45,001 nucleotides of DNA from Xenophilus sp. L33 (GCF_009765735.1 NZ_LMUW01000210.1:1-45001); one strand, 5' to 3'; counted from the first letter of the stretch, positions 30,318-39,089 are shown. Numbers and translations: made by a program. Notes: generated by a model not told the origin, from the letters alone.

Positions 30318-30513
30318 TCTCCGTTTTCAATCGGCCGAAGAAGCCTTCGCAGGCAGTGTTGTCAGGCGAGCAAACCTTGCGTGTCATCGACCGGATCAGC
30401 TTAGCATCCGCGATGCGCGATAGCCATCCAGGCCAGCGATAGTGGGCCCCGCGATCGGAGTGCACGACAGGGCGTTCGCTGTCGGCGGGAATCGCCTGGC
30501 GGCCTCAAATCTG
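30318..30513 (-). pseudogene. IS3-family transposase OrfB C-terminal fragment
   Basis: A minus-strand fragment reading SERPVVHSDRGAHYRWPGW, KLIRSMTRKVCSPDNTACE and GFFGRLKTEI. This is the rve integrase-core C-terminal part of IS3-type OrfB, including the last catalytic Glu region (ACEGFFG). It ends abruptly at both sides: the IS30 element begins at 30514, and similarity is lost below about 30318. Confidence 0.8.
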
Positions 30514-31585
30514 AAGTGCAACACCTCTTCAAGTAAGGTGTTCCATGCAAGACCGAATCAGTTATCAGCAACTGCAGCCTGAGGACCGAATCACCATCGC
30601 CAGCATGCGCCAGCAAGATTGCAGCGTGCGGGCCATGGCCCGCACGCTGCAACGCTCGGCTTCGACCATCAGCCGCGAGCTTGGGCGCAACACCGTGGGC
30701 GATCAGGCCTACGGCTCGCATCTCGCCCAGCAGGCTTGCATGGCACGTCAGCTCGCTGCGCGCCCGGCGCCCAAGCTCGATGTCCACGGCGTGGCCTGGC
30801 ACGCTGTGCTGACGATGCTCGACTGGAAGTGGTCGCCCCAGCAGATTGCCGCTACCCTGAGGCGCACCTTTCCCGACGAGCCTGGACGCCACGTGTCCCA
30901 CGAAACGATCTACACCGCGATCTACGCCCTGCCCAGGGGCGAGCTGCGACGCCAGCTCATCGCCTGCCTGCGCCAGGGCCATGGCACGCGCCTGCCGCGC
31001 TCGCGCGGCAATGACCGCCGCGGCCAGATCCCCGAGATGGTCAGCATCCACGTGCGCCCGCCCGAGATCGAGGACCGCGTGATGCCCGGCCACTGGGAAG
31101 GCGACTTCATCAAGGGGGCGGGCAACAAGTCCTCCGTCGGCGTCCTGGTGGAGCGCTCCAGCCGCTTGGTTCTGCTCGCCCGTATGGAAGATGCCACCGC
31201 CGCCTCGGCACTCGCAGGCTTCACCGTCAAGCTCAATTCGATCGCCGCACCGATGCGCCACAGCTTCACCTACGACCAGGGCAAGGAGATGAGCCGTCAC
31301 CAACAGCTCGCCCTCAACACCGGCGTGCGGGTGTACTTCTGCGACCCGCACAGCCCATGGCAGCGCGGAACCTGCGAGAACACCAATGGCCTGCTGCGCC
31401 AGTACCTGCCCAAGGGCACCGACCTGAGCGTCTACGGCCAGGAAGAACTCGACGCCATGCCGACAGCCTGAACTCCAGGCCTCGCGCCACTCACGGCTTC
31501 AATACCCCGCTGGCCGTCTTCTCCCACATGCTCGCAATCGCTCAGCAACCCCCGGCCTCTGTTCAATTACTCAACTGTTGCACTT
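30514..31585 (+). mobile_element. IS30-family insertion sequence
   Basis: A 1.07-kb element bounded by a perfect 10-bp inverted repeat: AAGTGCAACA at 30514-30523 and TGTTGCACTT at 31576-31585. It contains one transposase gene on the plus strand. No convincing target duplication is visible: the left flank is an IS3 fragment and the right flank a parE gene tail. The two sides were therefore probably joined by a deletion or recombination after insertion. Confidence 0.85.
30545..31581 (+). pseudogene. IS30-family transposase with C-terminal frameshift
   Basis: The first 308 residues read from ATG 30545 to a TGA at 31469-31471. They contain a helix-turn-helix (DCSVRAMARTLQRSASTISRE) and the DDE catalytic residues in GHWEGDFIKG, TYDQGKEM and CENTNGLLRQYLPKGTDL. 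The frame then breaks at about 31458, where one base seems lost (ATGCCGACAGC). The family's ending continues in another frame as LNSRPRATHGFNTPLAVFSHM. The catalytic core is intact, but the last 30-40 residues would be wrong, so activity is doubtful. Confidence 0.85.
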
Positions 31586-31760
31586 AGCTATTGAAACCGC
31601 CAACCCATTCACCTGCCGCATCGCCGACGGAGATCGGCTCGAGCGTGAATTGATCGTTCCATTTGGAGCGTCTGGGTATGTGGCGCTGTTACGGATCCTT
31701 AGCGACCAGAAGGTTGTGATCGCCGCCATTCGTCACCAGCGCGAAGACGACTATCACTAG
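31586..31760 (+). pseudogene. parE: ParE-type toxin gene, C-terminal half
   Basis: About 57 codons of a RelE/ParE toxin that start exactly at the right end of the IS30 element: NPFTCRIADGDRLERELIVP, YVALLRIL and a final AAIRHQREDDYH. The same ending occurs in the intact ParE-like toxin at 43890-44201, at about 80% identity in the shared part. The N-terminal half and any antitoxin gene are missing here, so it encodes no working toxin. Confidence 0.85.
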
Positions 31761-31814
31761 GGCGATAGGTGTCCCCGCCGCCTTTTTTCAGGTGCGTTGT
31801 TGGTCCCGAGTTCC

Positions 31815-32567
31815 TCAACTGGAAATCGCCCGCATCACTTCCCGATGCACCGCGAACAGCGCGGGATCGTCGGGGTCGCGGGGCCGCGGCAGGTCGACGT
31901 CGATCACGGCGGTGAAATGCGCCGGGTGGCCGCCCATCACGAAGATGCGGTCGGCCAGCAGGGCGGCTTCCATCATGTTGTGCGTGACCAGGATGCCGGT
32001 CGGCCGTGGCCGGGCGTCGTCCAGCCAGAGGTCCTGCAGCAGCAGGCGAAGTCGCCGTGCCGTCAGCTCGTCGAGTGCGCTGAAGGGTTCGTCGAGCAGC
32101 AGTACGTCCGGCTGGATCGCGAAGGCGCGCGCGATCGCCACACGCTGCTTCTGGCCCCCGGACAGGAATTGCGGATAGCTGGCCGCATGCTCGTGCAACT
32201 GCACCTTGGCCAGCAGGTTGCGCGCGACGGCCCGGGCGTCGCCCGGCGGCCGCCTGTCGCGCTCGAAGACCAGCGACACGTTGTCCTCGACCGTCAGCCA
32301 GTCGACAAGACGCGGCTGCTGGAAGACAACGCTCAGGTCGATGTCCTCGCGCCTACGCTCAAAGCGGATGTCGCCCTGGCTCGGTTCATCAAGTCCGGCG
32401 ACCAGACTGAGCAGCGTGGATTTGCCGCATCCGGACGGCCCGACCAGCGCGACCAACTCGCCCGCGCGCACGGTCAACGTCAGGTCGTCGAATACCGTCT
32501 TGGGCTGGCCCGCGCCACGGGCCTCGAAGGACTTGCGGACATGGCGCAAGACGATATCGCTACTCAT
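31815..32567 (-). CDS. ABC importer ATPase, sulfonate/taurine/nitrate type
   Basis: A 250-residue ATPase of the SsuB/TauB group. Walker A is GPSGCGKST (about 40-48), the signature LSGGQKQR, and Walker B LLLDEPFSALD. ATG 32567 overlaps the permease stop by 8 nt. The open frame reaches 19 codons higher but lies in the permease gene. It is the last gene of the minus-strand operon sulfurtransferase-dioxygenase-binding protein-permease-ATPase. The substrate is inferred from the TauD-like gene, not from the ATPase. Confidence 0.9.
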   Translation of the reverse strand: MSSDIVLRHVRKSFEARGAGQPKTVFDDLTLTVRAGELVALVGPSGCGKSTLLSLVAGLDEPSQGDIRFERRREDIDLSVVFQQPRLVDWLTVEDNVSLVFERDRRPPGDARAVARNLLAKVQLHEHAASYPQFLSGGQKQRVAIARAFAIQPDVLLLDEPFSALDELTARRLRLLLQDLWLDDARPRPTGILVTHNMMEAALLADRIFVMGGHPAHFTAVIDVDLPRPRDPDDPALFAVHREVMRAISS

Positions 32568-33396
32568 GGCCACCGACCTTCTTCCAATGATTGGCATGGC
32601 GGTCGAGCGGCCGGAAGACGGCATGCTCGACCGCGATCATGGCGATCCAGAAAGCGAGCGTCCAGGCGATGACCCCTTCGACGTTCTGGGTGCTGAACTG
32701 GGTGTTGAGCTGATAGCCGACGCCGTCGGACATGCCAAAGATCTCCACCAGCACGATCACCTTCCAAGCGATCGAGAAGCCGACGCGGCAACCCGACACG
32801 AGGAAGGCGTAAAGCAGCGGCAGCCAGATGCGGCGCACGACGACCGAGCGCTTCAACCTGAATACCCGCGCCATCTCGCTGGTCTCCAGGCTCAACGAGC
32901 GGACGCCCTGCTGGACCGAGATCACCAGCGAAGGCAGCACGCCCAGCGCCACGGAGATCACCGGCGACCACATGCTGACGCCGAACCATATGACGCACAG
33001 CAGCGCCCAGACCAGGCCCGGGACGGTGAGGCCAAGGATGATCCCGGGCTCGAAAAAGCGCGCGGCGGTTCGAGAGACGGCGGCCAGGATGCCGATCGGC
33101 AGCGCAAACGCCAGCGCCAGCAGGAAGCCGAGCGACATGCGCGCGAAGGTGATACCGATCTGCGTGAAGGCGAAACCGTCCAGCGTGATCTTCGCGAGCT
33201 CGTGGAAGATGGCGGCCACACCCGGAACCAGGGGCGAATGCAGCCAGCGGGCCATGCCTTCCCAGACGGCGACCAGGAGGACGAAGAAGAGCGTCTGCGG
33301 CGCGATCGATGCAAGGGCGGCGCGCACGCGGCCGCCGAGCTCGCGCCGCGGCAATTCGAGACGCGTGCGCAGCGCCGGGACGGTGTGTTCGGTCAT
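32560..33396 (-). CDS. ABC importer permease, sulfonate/taurine type
   Basis: A 278-residue inner-membrane permease with about six spans (for example TLFFVLLVAVWEGMARWL, GFLLALAFALPIGILAAV). The EAA-type loop that contacts the ATPase is ETSEMARVFRLKRSVVVRRI. It begins with MTEHTVPALRTRLELPRREL, a cytoplasmic tail. Start and stop overlap neighbouring genes: 4 nt with the binding protein upstream (ATGA) and 8 nt with the ATPase. It works with them to import an organosulfur compound. Confidence 0.9.
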   Translation of the reverse strand: MTEHTVPALRTRLELPRRELGGRVRAALASIAPQTLFFVLLVAVWEGMARWLHSPLVPGVAAIFHELAKITLDGFAFTQIGITFARMSLGFLLALAFALPIGILAAVSRTAARFFEPGIILGLTVPGLVWALLCVIWFGVSMWSPVISVALGVLPSLVISVQQGVRSLSLETSEMARVFRLKRSVVVRRIWLPLLYAFLVSGCRVGFSIAWKVIVLVEIFGMSDGVGYQLNTQFSTQNVEGVIAWTLAFWIAMIAVEHAVFRPLDRHANHWKKVGGHE

Positions 33397-34370
33397 GCCT
33401 GTCGATACAGTTTGCCGGCGGGAATCCGCTCGATGATCCCGAGCTTCGCAGCGACATCGACCTGCTTGTCGATGGTCCCGAAGACCTGCTCGTCCCAGGC
33501 GGTGGCATAGGCCGGCGCGAGTCGGGCGGGCAGGAGGGCGGCGGCGCGGGTTTCGTCGGCCTTCAGGCCCATCTGGGCGCTGACGGTGGCGAGGAGCTGC
33601 GGGCGTTCCTGGATCGCTCCGTTGACCCGCTTGAACAGCGCCACCACCTTGGCAGCCGTCTCGCGGTTCGCGTCCAGCCAGCTGCGGTTGGCGGCCAGGC
33701 CGACCAGGATCGGATCGTCCGTGAGGCCCGTGGCCTGCTTCCAGATGTCCGCGACGCGGGCGATCTCGACCGCACCGCGGCCCACCAGCCGGCTGGCGGT
33801 CGGTTCCAGCGTGATGATCGCGTCGACGTCGCCGCGCTCGAAGAGCGCCAGGTTGGCCGTCGGCGAGCCGAAGATCACCTTCACGTCCTTCTTGAGGTCG
33901 ATGCCGCTCAGGGAGGCCGCGATACGCGCCTGCTGGTAGGTCTCGCTGGTTTCGGCGGTCGACGCGATCGTCTTGCCGAGCAGGTCCCTGGGCTTCTGGT
34001 AGGGGCTGTGGGCCGGCACCAGCCAACGGCCGTGGTTGTTCAGCGCCGGGCCGAAGAGAACGATGTCGCTGCCTCGGTTGGCAAGCGCGGCCAGGCCGGT
34101 GGCACCGAAGACGCCGATGTCCAGCGCGCCGGCGGTCAGCTGGGTCTGCATCTTGCCGGGATCGGCCACCACCCAGTCGAGCACCAGGCCCGGGTCCGCA
34201 TTCAGCTTGAGCTGGTCGATCAGGGGCTGCCATGCGGAGCCTGCGCTGCCAGGCGCGGGCAGGGTGATGCGCACCGCTGGCGCGGCCGCCATGGCCTGAC
34301 GCAGCGGCATGCCGGTTCCCAGGGCGACGCTGCCGGCACCAAGGGCCCGAAGCAGTTGCCTTCGTTTCAT
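33393..34370 (-). CDS. ABC importer substrate-binding protein, sulfonate/taurine type
   Basis: A 325-residue periplasmic binding protein of the NMT1/SsuA-like family. The signal is KRRQLLRALGAGSVALGTGMP, where the basic start and Arg pair suggest Sec or Tat export. The mature part has LDIGVFGATGLAALANRGSD and GDVDAIITLEPTASRLVG, typical of the fold. ATG 34370 is preferred because the frame above it lies in antisense sequence. It overlaps the permease gene by 4 nt and follows the dioxygenase gene by 37 bases. Confidence 0.9.
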   Translation of the reverse strand: MKRRQLLRALGAGSVALGTGMPLRQAMAAAPAVRITLPAPGSAGSAWQPLIDQLKLNADPGLVLDWVVADPGKMQTQLTAGALDIGVFGATGLAALANRGSDIVLFGPALNNHGRWLVPAHSPYQKPRDLLGKTIASTAETSETYQQARIAASLSGIDLKKDVKVIFGSPTANLALFERGDVDAIITLEPTASRLVGRGAVEIARVADIWKQATGLTDDPILVGLAANRSWLDANRETAAKVVALFKRVNGAIQERPQLLATVSAQMGLKADETRAAALLPARLAPAYATAWDEQVFGTIDKQVDVAAKLGIIERIPAGKLYRQA

Positions 34371-34407
34371 CGGCGTCCCGATCGCCCGGGCAAGGTCGAA
34401 GTCGGCC

Positions 34408-35328
34408 TCATTGCACCACCGCGCGATGCAGCAGGCGGTGGCCCGCGCCGTAGTCACCCACGCCGCGGTGCTGCACCGTGCGGTTGTCCCAGATCAGGGC
34501 GGTGCCTTCTTCCCAGCGGAAGCGCGCCTGCACGTCCGGAGACTTGACCAGGTCGAGCAGCAGATCGATCAGACTCTGGCTGGCGGTGCGCGATAGGCCG
34601 ACGATGCGCAGCGTGTAGAGCTCGTTGACGAAGATCTGCTTGCGGCCCGTTTCCGGGTGCACGCGGATCAGCGGCACCTCGATCGGCGGCTGCTTCGCGC
34701 GCTGCGCCGCCAGCTCGTCGCGGTCCTGGTAGGCCAGGGTGAGGAAGCCCTGGGTCTCGACGTCGTGGACCGCGGTCAGCGTCTCGAGGTAGCGCGCCAG
34801 CAGCGGGTCGAGCAAGTCGTAGGCGGCGGTGGCGTTCGAGAACAGCGTGTCGCCGCCGAAGGGCGGCACCTTCTTGCCGAACAGCGCGGTGAAGCGTGGG
34901 GGCGTCATTCGGAAAGCCTGGTCGACGTGCCAGATGAAGTTCATCCGGGTCTTCTTGACTTTCGAATCGATGGTGTTGACCTTGCCGCCGCCTTCGTTGG
35001 CGGCCGGCGTGTAAGGCGTGTTCATCAATCGCGCTTCGCCGAAGAGGCCAACCAGGCTGCCGAAGTCCTCGGAATCGACGGTGCCGGGCTCAAAGGCCAG
35101 AAAACCATGGCGCAGCAGGCCGTCGTAGACGAAGCGGCGCAACTCGGGCTCCAGCACCGCACCGGGCCTCAGGCGCAGGCCGCGCACGGTGGCACCGACC
35201 ACCGGCGAGTAGGGCTCGATGTTGACGCCGCCCAGGCTGCGCCGTTCGCCGACGTAGTCGTCGATCGCCAGGATCTTCGGTTGTGCCTCGTCCAGGCGTT
35301 CTTCTTCGATCAGGAAACTGTCCGTCAT
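34408..35328 (-). CDS. TauD/TfdA-family 2-oxoglutarate- and Fe(II)-dependent dioxygenase
   Basis: A 306-residue dioxygenase. The iron ligands are in FIWHVDQAFR (His and Asp) and NRTVQHRG (second His), with a downstream Arg for 2-oxoglutarate near GHRLLHRA. TauD-type enzymes hydroxylate a carbon next to a sulfonate or sulfate ester, releasing sulfite or sulfate. Whether the substrate is taurine, another sulfonate, an alkyl sulfate or an unrelated compound cannot be fixed. It sits between the rhodanese gene and the importer genes, which supports an organosulfur substrate. The start has GAAGAAGACATG, a fair ribosome site. Confidence 0.88.
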   Translation of the reverse strand: MTDSFLIEEERLDEAQPKILAIDDYVGERRSLGGVNIEPYSPVVGATVRGLRLRPGAVLEPELRRFVYDGLLRHGFLAFEPGTVDSEDFGSLVGLFGEARLMNTPYTPAANEGGGKVNTIDSKVKKTRMNFIWHVDQAFRMTPPRFTALFGKKVPPFGGDTLFSNATAAYDLLDPLLARYLETLTAVHDVETQGFLTLAYQDRDELAAQRAKQPPIEVPLIRVHPETGRKQIFVNELYTLRIVGLSRTASQSLIDLLLDLVKSPDVQARFRWEEGTALIWDNRTVQHRGVGDYGAGHRLLHRAVVQ

Positions 35329-35364
35329 GTCTTCTTCTTTCTGGCGTGGTCGTGGTCGGGTCGC

Positions 35365-36192
35365 TCAGGCGGGGAGCTTCTCGGGCTCGCCCGTCTCGAT
35401 GGCGAAGTGGTCCTGGTTGCCCCATTCGTTCCAGGACGCCGGATAGACGGCGGCCTGCCGGTGCCCGGCTAGCTGCAGGGCGACGAAGGTGCGTGCGGCC
35501 CGGCCGCCGCCGCCGCAATAGGCGACCAGGGGTCGGGCCGGGTCGGCGATTTGGGCGACCTCGGCGAAGTCGCGGGCCAGCGCCGCAACCGGCTGGAAGC
35601 GGCCCTGGCCGTCGAGTTCGTGCCGCGTGTCCCAGTGCAACGCACCGGGAATGCGGCCATTGCGCCGCGCATTGGAGCGCAAGCCGATGAACTCCTCCCG
35701 TTCGCGGGCGTCGATCAGGGTGGCTGCGTCCCCCTGGCCCGCACGCGCCGCATCCTGCGCGCTGGCCAGGAAGCGATCCACCGCATGCAGCGCGAAGTGG
35801 GAAGCACGCAAGGCGGGGGCTTCCTGGGTGATGGCGGGCGCGTCGAGCGCGGTCAGTCCGCCATCGAGCAGGTGGATCTGTGCCACGCCGGCGTAGCCGA
35901 GAGCCCAGGCGACGCGCGACACGTTCACTTCGTTGGCAGCGCCGTACAGCAGGACCGGGCGGTCGGCGGTGACGCCGGTGGTCGACAGCATCCAGGCCAG
36001 CAGGTCCTGGAAGCGCTTGACCGACGCCGGGTCGGTGCGCAGCAGGCTGAGCAGCGCGGCGTCGATGTGGCGCGCGCCTTGCAGGTGGCCATGCCAATAG
36101 TCGGCGCCCGGCCGGGTATCGACCAGGAGGGAGCCGGTGCCGTCGAGATGTTCGGAAAGTCGGGCGGGGCTGACAAGGGCGTACTGCGTCAT
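35365..36192 (-). CDS. Two-domain sulfurtransferase (rhodanese)
   Basis: A 275-residue protein with two rhodanese domains (about 10-130 and 150-270). The catalytic cysteine loop in the C-terminal domain is VAYCGGGGRAA. This is unlike the classic thiosulfate (CRKGVT) or mercaptopyruvate (CGSGVT-like) loops, so the donor is uncertain; it is nearer the mercaptopyruvate type. It is the first gene of the sulfur operon, 37 bases before the dioxygenase. It may hand sulfane sulfur from the catabolism of the imported compound to sulfite or cyanide. ATG 36192 is close to the palindromes at 36207-36238, so regulation probably acts here. Confidence 0.87.
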   Translation of the reverse strand: MTQYALVSPARLSEHLDGTGSLLVDTRPGADYWHGHLQGARHIDAALLSLLRTDPASVKRFQDLLAWMLSTTGVTADRPVLLYGAANEVNVSRVAWALGYAGVAQIHLLDGGLTALDAPAITQEAPALRASHFALHAVDRFLASAQDAARAGQGDAATLIDAREREEFIGLRSNARRNGRIPGALHWDTRHELDGQGRFQPVAALARDFAEVAQIADPARPLVAYCGGGGRAARTFVALQLAGHRQAAVYPASWNEWGNQDHFAIETGEPEKLPA

Positions 36193-36206
36193 GTCGGAGT
36201 TGAATC

Positions 36207-36238
36207 GTTAGCAAGCTAACAGTTGGCATGCAACTGTT
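36207..36238. promoter_or_regulatory. Tandem palindromic operator sites
   Basis: Two inverted repeats overlap by a few bases: GTTAGC-AA-GCTAAC (36207-36220) and AACAGTTG-GCATG-CAACTGTT (36218-36238). They lie 15 bases above the sulfurtransferase start and 130 bases before the divergent MFS exporter gene. The MarR-type regulator at 37771 is the likely binder of the first; the second could bind another regulator or another MarR dimer. This is a sequence reading, not a measured site. Confidence 0.7.
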
Positions 36239-36367
36239 CGAGGAAGGCGCTGATGCTAGAAAGGGCCGGACGCCCGCGGAAGGAAGAAAACCGTCTTTGC
36301 ATATCTGTTTTTCGAGCAAACACGCCGACCCGGACCGCCACAATGCCGGCTGCCTCCGGCACCGCCG

Positions 36368-37771
36368 ATGTCCCTGTCCGTCGCCTACCGTCCTCTTTCG
36401 CTGCTCGTCGGCGTGGCTTTCTTCATGGAGCAGTTGGATGCCACCATCATCGCGCCGGCGATCCCGCAGATCGCCGCCGGCTTCGGCGTGACGCCGCTGA
36501 GCCTGAACCTGACGATGACGATCTACCTGCTGTGCAGCGTGGCCTTCATCCCGACCAGCAGCCACCTGGTGGCTCGCTGGGGCACACGTTCCGTGTTCCG
36601 GGCGTCGCTGTTCGTGTTCGCGGTGAGCTCGGTGCTGTGCGCGTGGGCGCCCGACCTGGCTGCGCTCGCCGGCGCGCGTGCGCTGCAAGGTGTCGGAGCG
36701 GCATTGATGGTGCCGGTCGGCCGTATGGCGCTCGTGCACGTGACGCCGCGCCGCGAACTGGTGATGGCGCTGGCCTGGATGATCACGCCGGCCATGCTGG
36801 GGCCGCTGCTGGGGCCGCCGCTGGGCGGCCTCATCACCACCTGGCTCTCCTGGCATTGGATCTTCTTCATCAACGTGCCACTGGGGCTGGCAGGCTGGTT
36901 GGCCGCGAAGCGCGCCATGCCTCAGATCCGGCCTGCGGTCGAGGCGCGATTCGACCTGGTGGCCTGGACGCTGCTCGCGGCGCTCCTCGCGGGGGTGATC
37001 GTCGCCATCGAATGGGCCCGCCATGGCGTGGCGGGCACGGCCGCGGCAGCAGTCCCCTTTGCCATCGCGATGGTCTTTCTCGCCTGGGGCTACGTGCGGC
37101 GCAGCCGCCGTGCCTCGGTGCCGTTGCTCGACCTCGGCCTGCTGCGAGTGCCCACCTTCAACACTTCATTCTGGGCCGGCTCGCTGGTGCGGGTGGGCTT
37201 CGGCGCGGTGCCCTTCCTGTTGCCATTGATGCTGCAGGTCGCCCTGGGCTTCAGTCCGTTGCAGAGCGGCCTGGTGCTGCTGGCCAGCGGGGCGGTCGCA
37301 TTCGTCACAAAGACCCGCACGGCCGGCATGCTGCGGCGCTGGGGTTTTCGGAAGGTACTGATCCTTAATGGGGCACTGTGTGCGGCCGGCCTCGGCATCT
37401 GCGCGGCGTTCCAGGCTTCGTGGGGCTTGGCCTGGATCGCCCTGGCGGTGTCGATCGCCGGCTTCTTTCGCTCGATCCAGTTCAACGCGCTGGCGGCGAT
37501 CGCCTACGCTGACCTCCCGGCCGCCAAGATCGCACCCGCCACCACGCTCAACACCATGGGCCAGCAATTGGCCGTCATGCTCGGCATCTCGCTGTCGGCG
37601 CTGGTCGTTGACGCGTCGGCGCGGGCCGGTGCTCGCGCAGTGCCGGGCTCGACAGACTTCGCGCTCGCCTTCGGCCTCATGGCGCTGATCGCCTTGGCCG
37701 CGTTTCCACAGTACCTTCGCTTGCGGCCGGATTCGGGCAGCGAGTTGAGCGGACACCGCTTGTCGGCCTGA
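36368..37771 (+). CDS. MFS exporter, DHA2-like (EmrB/QacA type)
   Basis: A 467-residue transporter with about 14 spans. Family phrases are VAFFMEQLDATIIAPAIPQ near the start, FIPTSSHLVARWGTRSVF (loop 2-3), and LGPPLGGLITTWLSWHWIFF. DHA2 members use the proton gradient to expel drugs or organic anions. The lack of a linked membrane-fusion protein suggests simple inner-membrane efflux. The start is not marked by a strong ribosome site. It overlaps the marR gene by 1 nt (TGATG), so they are co-translated. Being divergent from the sulfur operon, it may expel a sulfonate, sulfite or the operon's inducer, but this is only inference. Confidence 0.9.
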   Translation: MSLSVAYRPLSLLVGVAFFMEQLDATIIAPAIPQIAAGFGVTPLSLNLTMTIYLLCSVAFIPTSSHLVARWGTRSVFRASLFVFAVSSVLCAWAPDLAALAGARALQGVGAALMVPVGRMALVHVTPRRELVMALAWMITPAMLGPLLGPPLGGLITTWLSWHWIFFINVPLGLAGWLAAKRAMPQIRPAVEARFDLVAWTLLAALLAGVIVAIEWARHGVAGTAAAAVPFAIAMVFLAWGYVRRSRRASVPLLDLGLLRVPTFNTSFWAGSLVRVGFGAVPFLLPLMLQVALGFSPLQSGLVLLASGAVAFVTKTRTAGMLRRWGFRKVLILNGALCAAGLGICAAFQASWGLAWIALAVSIAGFFRSIQFNALAAIAYADLPAAKIAPATTLNTMGQQLAVMLGISLSALVVDASARAGARAVPGSTDFALAFGLMALIALAAFPQYLRLRPDSGSELSGHRLSA

Positions 37772-38301
37772 TGAAGCCACAGTGCGGCTCTGCCGCCGCG
37801 CCGTCGTTGTCGACCGAATGCGAGGGCGACATCCAGCGTCTGTATGGCCGTCCCGGCTTCCTGTTGCGCAGGGCGCACCAGATCTCGGTGTCGATCTTCG
37901 AGTCGGCCTGCAGCGACATCGCGGTCACGCCGGCCCAGTTCAGCGTGCTGGTTGTGCTGGCCGCCGACAGCCGGCTGGACCAGTCCTCGGTGGCCCGCGC
38001 GATCGGCCTCGACAAGGTGACCGTTTCCCTGCTGCTGCGCGCCCTGGAGGCTCGCGGACTGGTGCAACGGCAGGTGCTTGCGGACAACCGTCGCAAGCGC
38101 GCCTTGTCGCTGACCGCGCAGGGGCGCGAATTGCTCCGCCTGTCGCGCGCGCCGACCGAGGCAGCCTACGAGGCATTGATGGCGCCCTTCGACCGCGACC
38201 AGCAGGCCATGTTCATGTCGCTGCTCGCGCAGCTCGTCAGCAGCCTGGAGCACCGGGCGCGGGCACCGCTGGTGACGCTGGATGCGGCGCTGGCCGATTG
38301 A
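37771..38301 (+). CDS. MarR-family transcriptional regulator
   Basis: A 176-residue winged-helix regulator. The dimerising first helices (YGRPGFLLRRAHQISVSIF) are followed by the DNA-reading part (LDQSSVARAIGLDKVTVSLLLRALEARGLV) and the wing QVLADNRRKRALSLTAQGREL. MarR proteins repress linked exporters and are released by small aromatic or phenolic compounds. Here it is translationally coupled to the MFS gene and probably controls it and the divergent sulfur operon through the palindromes at 36207-36238. Confidence 0.9.
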   Translation: MKPQCGSAAAPSLSTECEGDIQRLYGRPGFLLRRAHQISVSIFESACSDIAVTPAQFSVLVVLAADSRLDQSSVARAIGLDKVTVSLLLRALEARGLVQRQVLADNRRKRALSLTAQGRELLRLSRAPTEAAYEALMAPFDRDQQAMFMSLLAQLVSSLEHRARAPLVTLDAALAD

Positions 38302-38341
38302 AGTCTAAGACACAAGACCTGTGGCGGCAGGTTCACGCCGA

Positions 38342-39089
38342 TCAGGAGGAATACTTGCGTGGCCGGTGCTCGGGGTGGGAGGCCCGTATCGCCCCCAGCG
38401 CGGTGTCCAGCCGCGTCATCTCGCCTCGAGCCGTGATCTTCTCCTGTAGACGAACCAGCATGACGGCTGTGCAGTTCGGCCAGTCGACCGTGCCATCCGG
38501 CAAGATGCCGTGCAGAAATTGGTCGAAGTGCGCGCTTTGCACGAAGGCCGCGAAGTGCTGCTGGGCCTCCATCGCCGTCTTGGCCCATTGATGGATTTCC
38601 TCATAGGAGGACTGAGCGGTGGCCAGGCCCTCTTCGAGCACGGCGATGGCTCGTTGGCACCTGGTATGCGTGAGGAGGTCGTGTCCTCAAGGAAGTGGTG
38701 GACGATGCTATTGCGCAGCGTCTTGAAGGCCTCGAGCCTCGCCCTCGTTCGCTCCAGCACATCCGCTGGCATCTCAAGAGCAAATCGCGTGCGGAAGACC
38801 GGCCGGTTCCCCACGACCTGGGGCTCATCCTCGTCGTCCGGTGTCGGCTTGCCCAGCCCTCGAAGGTACGACCGGTTGATTTCGCGTCGAAGAGATAGCC
38901 CATCGGCTTGGAGGCGAACATCTCCTTGCGCCGTTGCTGATTGAGCGGCGCGGTTTCGACGGTCCCGGAAGCGACGCTGTCGATGACCAAGGCCTTCAGC
39001 AGCATCTCGTAGCGCTGTACTCGAAGCATGAAGCGTCCAAGCCTCTGATGGACTGTCGTCTGTAGTTCTTGCAGTTCGGGTTCGATCAT
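38342..39089 (-). pseudogene. Hypothetical gene broken by two frameshifts
   Basis: Three overlapping reading frames on the minus strand together make one protein of about 250 residues. First comes MIEPELQELQTTVHQRLGRF with FASKPMGYLFDAKS (from 39089 to about 38895). Next, in another frame, come LGKPTPDDEDEPQVVGNRP and VLERTRARLEAFKTLRNSIV (to about 38660). Last, in a third frame, are LEEGLATAQSSYEEIHQW and DGTVDWPNCTAVML with RPRKYSS (to 38342). A helical NSIVHHFLE motif and the style suggest an accessory protein often found in integrative elements, but I cannot name it. The frame changes near 38895 and 38645 indicate decay or sequencing errors. Confidence 0.65.

Noticed and set aside
30401..31351. 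316-codon minus-strand open frame
   Set aside because: Antisense to the IS30 transposase, with no family features.
32206..33510. 434-codon plus-strand open frame
   Set aside because: Antisense to the ABC permease and ATPase; Asp/Arg/Gln-rich noise.
35090..37024. 644-codon minus-strand open frame
   Set aside because: Crosses the dioxygenase and rhodanese in another frame and the MFS gene in antisense; not a real protein.
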